From: Sthenelais limicola
Taxonomy: Eukaryota; Annelida; Polychaeta; Phyllodocida; Sigalionidae
Direction of reading: 5' to 3'
Assembly: GCA_942159475.1 (NCBI GenBank)
Contig: OW804096.1
Coordinates: forward strand, 87,523,784-87,587,783
Length of the DNA stretch: 64,000 nucleotides
Shown: positions 10,961 through 21,621 of the stretch, one piece after another
Layout of the letters: each line of letters starts with the position of its first letter
Numbering within the stretch: position 1 is the stretch's first letter
Program-made: the position numbers and the translations under genes
Notes under the pieces: model-generated
What the model saw: the letters and a program-made list of their open reading frames with translations, nothing else
Told to the model about the DNA's origin: nothing
Database searches by the model: none

Positions 10961-13843
10961 TGTTATGTTAGTACGCTAGACCCCTGCAAAATAAGGACCT
11001 GGGTATCATTTTATGTTGAAAAAATCATATTTGCTCGGTGTCTTACTGTGAGAACAAAGTTTCTTTCATGAAGTCCTTTATTTTGCCAAGTCACCCCTTG
11101 GCCTGTACTGTGACAAATTGATAAAACGCAAGGACACACTATAGTATGGTACTAACCTGATTTGTTGTAATTACTTTTAAAGCTCTTTATGAGAGGCACC
11201 ATGATCTTTGTTTTACAGTGCCAGGAGTTGCCAGTATTCACACACTTGTTTTTAAACGTCCCCTTTACTCGTCTTCTTCTCCCGTGGGTAGGTGCGCCCG
11301 TATAGGAAGACAATTTGACCTGCAGACATGCAATGCATTTGTCATGGGAAGACATCCATGGGAGAACATGTTAGCTTTTAGCCCAATTTGTCCCTTTCAC
11401 CATTGCCCTTTTCAACTTCACACTTTGCTTATTGCGTCTCTCTGTTTTCAGCGAACACAAATCAATGTCCCCCAATTTGTAGTCAATGTTTTAAGAGTGG
11501 GTGGGTGACAGCCAAAAACAATGGCGCGTGAGGGATGCACTGACTGCCATGAATATTAAACCTCCATCTATCGTATTCATGCCATGCGACCACTGGAGAT
11601 GGGGAAAAAAGCTACAAAAAAGAATCTTCGTCAGTATCTTTTGTACTCGTTCACGTCGTGAAGTGAACGCATTGTACACATCTGTATATAGCCGGGTACC
11701 GCTCCCTGAGACTCGAACAACAAACTGTTTACTCTAGGTGAAAAAAAATACCACGGCTTTGATAAAAGACTACTATATTTGCCACTCCACCGAGTTCGGT
11801 TGGTACAACTTCTAAGAATGTGAACTATGAAATATTAGCTATTTCATTGCCCTGATAATATGCTAATATGAAATTTAATGGATTTTTACGGCGCCATTGA
11901 TTTATTGGCCTAGTTTTCTTTGTAAAAACTAAAAAGCAAGTTTGTATGAATATCCGATCATGCTGGGAGCACTTCTGAATAAGTTGACATAGTTCTACAC
12001 AAAAATGAATAAATACTGGCGCGGGAATATATGCAGAGAATATGAGCCTTCATTCAAATATTTGCCTTCATTGTATTAGGTTTCTGTTGTACTCTTGTGT
12101 GGGGACGCACTTTGTGTTGACTTGCCAGAACATCTTATTTTGATCAGGGGACCCTTGACCAAATCTGGAAGGGGACAAGTGGGCCTGGACGATGCTAAAT
12201 CGATGCATCAGGCAACCCAATATTTGCTCGGCAAACCATGCAATTTGTTTTTCATAACTTCGCTTAGATTTCAGTGTTTTGCCAAGGGCGACGTCTGTAT
12301 TAGTGCATCGACATTCTTAAAGGACCAGGATCCAATGTGGAAAGTACATAGGCATATTAAAGTCCCGTGTCTATCTCGTAATTAGTGTCAAGTTACAATA
12401 TTGAATTATGCTTTGTTGAAGCATTGATATCTATAACAGTCTTAACTGGAATTTGATATTCTCAGATACTTTCTTTATACTTGGGAGTGTACAATGGCAG
12501 TATACTTTAGGACCTTTGGCTTATTTCTCTAGAGTCTTTAAATACACGTATATACTATAGGCAAACTTCTTATTTCTATCGCGCCTCTGGGCTGGACCGA
12601 ATGTACTAGCTCAAGAACAAAAAACAAATTTGGTGTAAAACAAAAAATGAGACCTGTTCAGTAGTGCCCCATTGTTTTCAGCGACCTTAGCTGGGGCCAA
12701 AGAGAAAAAGCAAAATTTGTTGCAACTAAGTGTGGATTAAGGGCACGTGTGGAGGCCAAGGTAGAGACTACTACTCAAGTCGTCTCCTTCACTCGCCCGG
12801 CCTGATCGATCTGATCAGATCCCGGGCATGCCCACATAGATACTTACCCCACTTCAAATGTGATAGTAAATGAACCTCCACGCAAGTCAACTCACACCTG
12901 TTTGTTTGACTTCTGGCCACGTATCAATAATGCAACGGAGACGTGACTGGTCACCATTATCCAACCGAGCTGGGTGGTGATATATTCCTACAATCAAAGT
13001 TCAAGAGTTCTTAGCTTTTACGATAAGGACTTTCTCCCGTGGCTACAAGAGCTCCATATCTTCATAGCCCTCCCTTTTGATGACAGGCCTTATCTACTCC
13101 CATAAATGAAGGACAAATTCGACGAGCTTATAAGTGGAATTAAATCCTGCTTTATGTGGATAAAAGTAGAGCGGCTAGATCATTGAGTCACTGGGTATAA
13201 TGCAAGTAATAATGACTGAGTGAATTAAGCTGATGAATTATATTTAATTATAACTTATGTGGCTACTAGATTCTTAATGGTCTTTGCATGTTTGGGACTC
13301 ATGTCATTGAATTAACTAGCGATTTTACACGCTGTAATCGGCCTAAAAGTATAGTGACATGACTAGTCTATGAAATTGCTGATTAGTTATCAGTAACAGT
13401 CTCTGATCGGTGACCAGTATAAAAGGTTGTGATGAATTATATAGATCTGTGGTTTTATTAATACAGTTCGTAATTTTTCATATGTTTAGCGAAATATACT
13501 GTTAGCTGTAGAAAAATAATATAAATAACGTTTCATGACGGATCATGTTTTAGAAAGCTGCGTATACATATGACCCAAAGAGTGCACTGGTTGCATGTTA
13601 GTTTTGTACATGTTTGGTCGCGTTCTAATTATCTACGTGTTGAAAGCATACACTACGGACAACAATCACTTGACTGAAAGACAAGAAATCGTATGTTTTT
13701 CATGTTGTTACAGGTACTACCGGAACCATATGAATAGACGATTTTGGAGTACCTAGAGATAGTGAAACTCCTGCCGTCAATACACCGACCCTGCCTCTCT
13801 AGAAAGCCCAGTGACACCCATATTACACTTGCCTGTGTGTGTG
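10961..13843. other. Non-coding stretch
   Basis: No gene is recognised. Frames of 96 codons or fewer (11218-11508, 12095-12385) lack known motifs. A nested palindrome rich in GATC occurs at 12795-12827. The 13200-13260 segment is A+T-rich with several TAAT-type words. Confidence 0.55.
12795..12827. repeat. Nested palindrome
   Basis: A perfect 14-bp palindrome, GATCTGATCAGATC (12808-12821), is bracketed by GCCCGG (12795-12800) and its complement CCGGGC (12822-12827). Four GATC tetramers fall within 21 bases. No function can be assigned. Confidence 0.7.
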
Positions 13844-13876
13844 CCCCCACCCCCTCCTCTCTTTCTCTCTCTCTGT
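13844..13876. repeat. Compound GT / C / CT low-complexity tract
   Basis: A short GT run passes into a C-rich stretch and then a (CT)n run. It is simple sequence DNA. Confidence 0.8.
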
Positions 13877-16800
13877 GACCCTCAGCCCATCATCACCTAT
13901 TGTCTCTCACTATAGTAGTGTGAGATCAGTGTAAGTTAATTGCTGGGGTTATTTGAACGTGGCTACATGACATAAACTGATGTTGGCCTTCGTGACCGAC
14001 TGCCCCGCATCCACCTCCATTCACATGTCATTAGTGCAAATACAACCCATGGAGGTATTGGCCCTGGCACATTTTCACCATGATAAAGTTATTTGTGACT
14101 AGGTAAAGGAATTAAGCGATGACCCCATGCGTCCATTCTGTCGTAAGTTACTTAGAAACCACCCCAAACCTACACACGTCCATAATGATATGCCCTCCCT
14201 CGGATATTGATCTTCCATTGGCTTCATGAATGGTCGGTGGGACAATGGCAATCACCCACTACCTGTTTTGGCCCGCCGCAAATGAGTAATCAGCCCAATT
14301 ACGACCATCACCACCAGAAGAGTCAGAAAGATCGACATGTTTTGATTTACACAAACACAGCGCTCCAGGCCTTGTGAATTGGATTGGTGCGAATTAAAAT
14401 AATTTGGATGGCAATAACAGGAAGAGTGACATTTTTTGTGGGGGATGGGATTATATTGTTGGTTAAGAACACTGGAGTGATTTAGGCACAACAAGGAAAC
14501 TGGTTTTCGGGGACATGCCCTAGTATTTGCTGCATTAACTTAATCTGGCCAACTGGCCCCGTTCGGGGCCTAATCTTACTGAGTAATCAGAATTCCACTG
14601 ACCACATTTAAGTCGATGACATGCTGAACCTGGCGTGTGTGTATACATATATGCATACCATGACTAATCAGCCATGAACGTATTGATGATGTGTATCCTC
14701 GTTCACCCAGTATTGACCCTTCTCGGACTCTAGACCTCCAGACTTGGGTGTTAGCCCTGGAGAGAAGCCAAACCACAAATGCATGGTCACCACACAAACA
14801 TTGTCAAATAGAGCAGACACCAGCAACTTGTGGTACATGCACACTTCTCTCCCGAACTCAAGTGTGATTGATCGATCTCCTCTGTCACTTTTACCTGACC
14901 TTTCTTCATTGATTAAGAGCTGGTTTCAACGTTTATCGGGTGTTAAAAATTGATTATCGTGTGTGCATTTAGTATCTGGGTGTCACAAAAGGCCTGTATG
15001 GGTAAATACTGTGGGAGGTTTTAGAACCTTGGATCAACGCTCGTTGCTTGGATGGAAACTAATACATTTACTATTCATAGCACTAAATATGTCGTTACCG
15101 CCCATATCCCTATGTATGATATATTGATTCAATCACAATTAAATATGTAATACATTTGGGTTCTTCATATTTCTACGAAGATCAAATATTTTTAGTAACA
15201 TTTCATTAAATAGAAAACATAGCCGTTGGGCGTTATGGATTTTTTCAGCGATTGTATCCTCGGGTGAGGAACCCACTCACTTTAATGTACTCGAAATCCC
15301 TATTGCTCAATATACAATACAGTAAAGTGCATTCCCCGACGTACCTTATTTACACTAATACAGTGCTATTAATGTAGAGTAGATGACTATCACAAGATTA
15401 CACTGAGGGCAAATATGAACTTTAATGCTTTTATATGAGCAGATTTTTAATCAGCTTATTAGCGCGACAAGAGTCATTTAATGCATAGTGTTCCATGGCG
15501 CTCTTCGTCATTGGCCTCCACCCAGGTAATCCAGCTTACTCGTTAGATTTATCCGGTCACCTCGTGGCAGTTGGAAGGTGATAAGATCTGCAAACTATTG
15601 ATGGATCTTAGTCAAACATTAGGACCCCTTCTTATCACAAACTCCGCTCAAGAAATGGGATGAATGGCGAGAATCGATTTACGGGCTAAGTGGCATTAAA
15701 GAGGGATTTGGAAGTTGCTTATTCTGTTGATTTATTGAGGACTTAAGGGTCGATTCCTTGCATTCCTAACGAGGGAATTGTTTTGCAATGGGTGATTTAC
15801 TGCCAATGCAGTTATTCGCCTAATAATATTTCCTCCATAACTTAGAAGAAATGGATGTAATGCGCCAGAAACTTGAGCAGAATTGTGTCAGTGTGTGTGT
15901 TTGCTCGACAAACTAGATGATCAGAACGAGTAAAGAACTCCTTGAGCAAATATCCCCCTCTAAACGCCCCGATTTCGAAGTGAGAGTTTCTTTGTATCAA
16001 ACCCCTAAAAGTGTTCACGTTATTTGTGTTCCTCTTTATTCGGTCCTTATTTGCCAAAGGGATCGATTTTGGGGTTAGCATGGCCTTGCATTGGTGTCAC
16101 CCCTGTTCTAACACTATCTCCTCTCCCCAGTGTTATATTTCTATTTTTATGTTCCTTCACGAAACACCGCCCATATATCTACTCGCGAAAATGCTTTAGA
16201 AATAACGAACCATGAGCGAAGTGTCTTCGTGTTGTTTACACTTAGTTAAACTCTGTAAAAGGATTCAAGCCTTGGGTTCGGTTAATTCTGTATGGAAAAA
16301 CTGTTTACGTAATTAATACGGTAGGCTTCTATTATTAAGTGGAATTTCGACGTCAAAGACCCGGATACAGCCGTCATATAAAGAAAGGTGTCGTCCCTTT
16401 TCTCTCTACTTAGTCCTGATGATTACCTTTGCATAGAAGTTATTGTAAAAAAATATTAAGATGCTAGTTATTCAATATGTATTGCAGCTGCGTTGAAAAT
16501 ATATTGGAATTGCGGAGGAAACGTTCCTAAACTTGTAGCATCCACAAAGCATCCGTTCATATTTTTTTAATGTGCACCTGCCAATTTTCGGACATCTTAT
16601 TTTAATAAGCTTCATAGGTTTTATTTTCCATGTATCAATAAAAGGACAAATTGTCAATGTATTGGGATTGAATTGATAGCTGATATTGTCGTCAATCTAT
16701 TCAGATGGGAGTGCCCCTCGTTCCATTGAAAATATATTCTGAAAGGCTTGTGATATTGAATACATCTTTTTCGAATTATATGTATTGGAATAGAACTGTC

Positions 16801-17160
16801 ATCGATGCACGGGGTATGCATATCTCATTTTTCTTTTCTGTTTGTGTCGATTCACAAGCTACCGATCCGTTCTTCGCATCTGCCATTAGAACACCATTGA
16901 AGACATAAAAATGGGATATGATCATCCAAGGTCATAGATCAATCAGAGTGCACAAATATATTCTGTACTCATCGATGTCGCTCGAATATATAAGGACAAT
17001 ATTGAGCATTTAAAGCGACGATTTATTTTAGAAGCTTTGTGTTTGGTACCGGAAAATGCCATCACGTGTAACTAGATTTATACAACTAACATGCTTTAAC
17101 ACTTATATTGGTGTCTAAGAGGTATTACATTTAATATGTCACATATGAATAGATAATGCA
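13877..17160. other. Non-coding stretch
   Basis: No gene or shared repeat is recognised. From about 15050 onward the sequence is strongly A+T-rich. Frames here are 80 codons or fewer and are matched by frames on the opposite strand. Confidence 0.55.
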
Positions 17161-17165
17161 CCCTC

Positions 17166-17238
17166 TAATTACCATACTATCAACGAACCTATAGCTTCAT
17201 GTGAAGAGCTATAGGGGTCGTTGATACTATGTTAGATA
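17166..17238. repeat. Long imperfect hairpin, possible microRNA-precursor-like structure
   Basis: The inner arms 17179-17196 and 17207-17225 are complementary over 18 bases apart from one internal mismatch/bulge, around a 10-base loop. Pairing continues outward to 17166/17238 with about ten of thirteen further positions matched (one a G-T pair), for a stem of about 31 pairs in 73 nt. This far exceeds chance for a 64 kb window. It could be a microRNA hairpin or the remnant of a palindromic mobile element. The strand is undetermined and I recognise no known mature sequence. Confidence 0.6.
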
Positions 17239-18518
17239 ATTTCTGATTTACTCTATCGAATGTGTCAAATGAGAGGATGTGTGCTTATTTTCAAACTATT
17301 TTCTGTTTTCTTCCAGGAGCTGGTATGTACCTGTTCACTTTTGTACGTCAATATAAATCTATTCAGGTAAGAAGTCTCGTTTGACAAATATGAAGCAGTA
17401 AATGTATTGAGGCAATTGTTTGCCTGTGCAAGCTTGCGTAACACTTTTTACGCGTATAGGAGTAAATCGGAGACAGCACTCATTCAGCCCGACCTCCTTC
17501 GAAATATACATCCCTGTTTTTTCCAGTAAAAGTTATTATAGTAAGTTTCTTTTGCACACGTAGATTATAATGTATCTTGTATGTCGCATCCCGGAAACAG
17601 TGTTTTGCCAGAGTCTTATCATAAATGAGTCAAAAGAAAACCTCGTGATGATGATCATCGTAGGTGAACCACTCCTAGGTATCCATCGATGATTAATATC
17701 AAGATATTAATGTCAAGGAGTAAGACGGATTCAATCTGTGATTATTTGGGTTATATATGATCGAATGTATCAGAAACAAATCAGACGACAAACTGACGTG
17801 AAGACGATTCTTTATAGTTGAAATCTATTCCCCTGTGTAAAATTTAATGGGAAAAGAAATGGGACTTCCCACTTGGATTAAAACTCCTCGTGGGATATGC
17901 TGCCTGTAGGAAGAACATTTTTATACTTTCGCCCACTACTATACTAATTGTCTACATCGTTAGCTATTAGCCAAGTCCGCCTACACGGTAGTACCACTCT
18001 CCCCCCGATTAATGTAATAACCATATATGGCAACCTTGGCTTTTGACGAATTGACAATCAGTATCTTAAATTCGGATTGTAAGTCCTTTTCTTTTTTTTA
18101 CTACCGCTCATCTCCAAATTGAAATAGACCAAGTAGTGAATCACATGGTTGGACGTTTCTTTATTTGGTTGTTTTGTTTATCTTTTCTCTGTGGATATAA
18201 TACAGTCACACTACACGCGTGACAGGGTCACATGAAGTTCGTCCAGGGCACGGAGAGGGCCTCTCAGAGGTCACAAGTATACTTGTTCAGTGTAGGTGCT
18301 TATCGACAAGGGCAATGGCACCCTCCCCGGGGAAGCCCAGGTGAAACAACAGCTTACCATTGACAGAATCCTCTACAGTTTCCCGCCGCTTCCATCAAAT
18401 CAACAATTGCAAGTGTGACCTTTGGTAGCTTCACAACAAAGCAGACATGTTAACAACTGTCTCTCAGTTACTTTTGTACAGCCTAGGCCAAGCGGTCTAG
18501 GAGTTGTTTTAGACATCA
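17239..18518. other. Non-coding stretch
   Basis: No gene is recognised. A 20-bp inverted repeat of ATTAATATC with a two-base centre lies at 17692-17711, with a nearby seven-base pair of arms (17654-17660 and 17687-17693). Nothing else repeats within the window. Confidence 0.55.
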
Positions 18519-18723
18519 CAGTCTAGGCCCAAACATGAGAGAGTCTCTTCAGACGAAGGGAAAGCCTCTCGCCTCAAACCGCAAAGTGCCATTATAATTC
18601 CATTAAGACCGCAAAATGTCATTATATTCCCATTAAAACGCCGGGGTGCTAGGCCAGGAAACTAATTAGCTAAGTAAACTGACATACCATTCTTATCTGA
18701 TCTGAGGGTTTGGACCTAGAGTG
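18519..18723 (-). mobile_element. MITE copy 1 (non-autonomous DNA transposon)
   Basis: On the minus strand this 205-bp copy aligns end to end with those at 32855 and 35853. Its termini are CACTCTAGGTCC (one change from CAGTCT) and, at the other end, GGGCCTAGACTG, so the inverted repeats of about 14 bases are preserved. It carries the 32-bp internal duplication and the 3' hairpin of the family. It encodes no protein, so it would have relied on a transposase supplied elsewhere. The flanks (ATCA and ATTG) no longer show a clear target duplication, which fits an older insertion. Confidence 0.8.
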
Positions 18724-21134
18724 ATTGGAATTCTTTCGCCAATCAATCATCGTTCTTGCTGGTCTGATTAGATGCTTTCAGTCATATATAATCGCAGAAA
18801 CCAAAGAGTGCATAGTTTGTTTCTATATGAAGACTGCTCTGTTGTTGTTCGCTCGAATGAGACCCGCATTGGACTACACTGAAAAAGGTGTTCTAATGAT
18901 TGATCCTACTATTCAGATTCAGGCTTCATGAAAGATTTTTGTCTCGTACTTGCGATGCACCGAGTCCATCGCTTCTATAGGCCCCAGCTTTCTCCTCACC
19001 CTCAAATCAATAACATAACGAGTCAATTTAAATATCTTAATGGAATGTTTTTCTATCTTAGCCCGCGCTAACAATGTCAACCTTATCTAGTGCTTTAGTG
19101 ACGTAACTCGAAGTTATGTCATTCTGACGCTATAAAAACATAAGCGTTCTCGCTAGAATAATACAACCGTTCAATGGAGAATGTCCCCCTTTTAAGAATA
19201 CCCCCAGAAAAACGCCAGTCATTGTGACGATGAGGACGATAAGCCTATCTTGTCTGGGCTTACCCTATATAACCCTGCCCGAGGCTTTACGACGACAGGC
19301 AGCCAGCAATTAACGTCATTCAGCATAAAGCGATCGTTAGTTAATCGTTAACCTGGGAATACAAACTGACGTCTTTACTTTAGCCAACAAAGACCTTCTG
19401 CCTCGGGGCTGGCCTGGTGGCAGCGATTTGTTGGTGTTTGTCTGGCGATGAAATCCTATATATACCATGTTGGCGCGTCATTCGGCGATGTGACCCAAGA
19501 TATCTGTCGCCTGGTTGTATTGGTCCACAAGCATGCTCTTCAGTTCTGTGCCCTACACATCACTCCATACCCTATTCTGTCTCGGACCAACGAGAATAAA
19601 ATTCCACTTTGATCTCATACTTTGTATTCTTTCCCTACGCCCTGCCCACAAAATAAAATGGCCACTCTTGGAAAAAGCACCAGTGGACATCAAGCCTGCA
19701 GTGCCGTGTTGAATTGCTCACTACCGCATCTACAACTCATCCGATGTGCTCCCTGTCCAACTGTTTTTCCCCATCGTTCTTGTAGCGTTGCCTCATCCCA
19801 CTTTCACATTGCTTTCTTATCAAGCTTTCTAATATATAGATTTTCATCCTCCCACCCCCTTTTCCCTTAAATCTCCACATGTTCAACCAATGCTCGCCCC
19901 TCTCCCATCTTCCCCGTGTTCTCCATTCCACTTAGCCTGGCCACAAACCAAGCCAAAAGAATGAGCCCTGAGGAGGAGCATCTCCCGCCACTGCCTGAGC
20001 CACTCCATTCATTCCAGTCATCTGTCATGTGGCCCCGCTACGATCACAGACTGACCAGTGAAGGTAATCTGTCCACAGCCGAGGCAATCAGTCCCAAGGC
20101 TTTTGACAATAGGTTTATTTGCCTGGCCTGTAGTCGCCCACCAGCGTTCATTGACTTAATCCCGAGCCGATTTCTTTATCACCATTTTTGCCAGAAGGTA
20201 CTCTCCGACTGGCAGACCAAAGGTTAGGCAAACATTGCCATCGGGAAGCCAACCCTTCCAATACACCTGCACATATCATGCCGTAAACGCACCATGTATT
20301 CTTACCCTGTGGGACACTTGGGAATGTTATTTATTCACGCGCAGCGATTTAGCCTGAGATTTCTCTATGCGACACGTTAAGAATCACAACAAAAAAGGGC
20401 TTTAAGTGTGGTTTTAACAAGTTACCACAGATTGTCTGCCAATAGCTGAACTTCTATCCTATAGTATGGTGGGGAAAGCATCAGCTAATCCGACCTTGCT
20501 GATCTTGTCTTTACGCTGATATGACCAGGCAACCAGCCTGGTCTGCTGGGGACGTGAACTAATAGCGCCTGCCTTCAACGATCTCTGTCACCCAAGCAGC
20601 GATTGCAAACACTCGGGATGTATTTAGTCAAGGCGAATGAGATTAGGTGGGTCTTGGCCTGGCTAATATTGTTCTGTTAGATACCTTACACCCGAAGAGC
20701 GATTGGTACGTTTGGCCACATCCGATTCCATTATTTAATCAAATGGTATGGACCGAGCAAATTCTTTCTCCCAAGAATGTTTCGACTAAAAACTTCCATT
20801 TCACTGCTCACGACATGCTACGGTAATTTAATAAAGCATGCTTAGAGGGTGTAATCAGGCACAATAAACCTACTTTTGTTCAAGAAATAACATTGACATT
20901 GAAGTTGTATCTATAAATATCCCGTTATCTCATCCCCTAAACTTTTAGTTCATTATAGATCGAACGCATTGGACTCACAAATTGTACCCCTTGGCTGAAA
21001 AGGCTACCTTGAAATATTTTGCTAAGCACTTAGTGGCCCTTGGGAATTGTATAATTATGGGTTGGAAGTAGCATGGCCCGGTTCACATTACCCTTAGGGA
21101 ATATGTAAGAATTGCATGTGTAAGTGAACTTGCT
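18724..21134. other. Non-coding stretch with one exon-like candidate
   Basis: The stretch contains TATA-like words at about 19131 and 19266 and an ATG-started open stretch ending at a donor-like site (19961-20063; see findings). A perfect eight-base hairpin with a five-base loop lies at 20523-20543. I cannot call a gene: no second exon, polyadenylation site or recognisable domain can be linked to it. Confidence 0.45.
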
Positions 21135-21149
21135 CCCCCCCCCCCCCCC
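21135..21149. repeat. Poly(C) tract, 15 bases
   Basis: Fifteen consecutive C on the plus strand. A 20-base G run follows 204 bases downstream, so the two could pair. Length in the source assembly may be unreliable because homopolymers are error-prone. Confidence 0.9.
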
Positions 21150-21337
21150 ATTACACACCCCCGCTGGCGATGCCTTCCTTCCTTTCTACACCTTTCTCTT
21201 CTTTGGGCGTATGGATATGTTGGCTTATGGATATGTTCATGTGTAACATCTCTCGATACCACTGTAAATTCTCATCACAAAATATGTGTATGCAGCTATA
21301 CAGGAGGTCGTTGTATGTACCCCTCTGTTTTCTTTGT

Positions 21338-21373
21338 TGTGTGTGTGTGTTGTGGGGGGGGGGGGGGGGGGGG
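21338..21373. repeat. GT run followed by poly(G), 20 bases
   Basis: A GT-rich run (to about 21353) leads into 20 consecutive G (21354-21373). The G run could form a quadruplex or pair with the upstream C run at 21135-21149. Confidence 0.9.
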
Positions 21374-21579
21374 TAGTCGGCTACATTTAATAACCAGTCC
21401 AGTGGTGCCCCAGGTTGATGTGCCCATTGAGATAGGGGACGTTTGGCGAAACATTTTCAACCTAAGAACTGAATTAAAAGAATGAAAAATTCTCAACGGA
21501 TATAATTCTCTCGTTGGCGGATAACACTATTATGTTTGATATGTTAGATACTTGGGAACCAAAAGCTTCATCTGGTTTG

Positions 21580-21621
21580 TTGATCGAGTGATGTGGCCAG
21601 TTGATCGAGTGATGTGGCCAG
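21580..21621. repeat. 21-bp perfect tandem duplication
   Basis: Two identical 21-bp units (21580-21600 and 21601-21621) begin TTGATCGAGTG. The exact identity suggests a recent slippage or repair event. Confidence 0.95.

Noticed and set aside
20523..20543. Eight-base perfect hairpin GACCAGGC
   Set aside because: Too short to stand out from chance. Not a terminator, as no T run or gene adjoins it.
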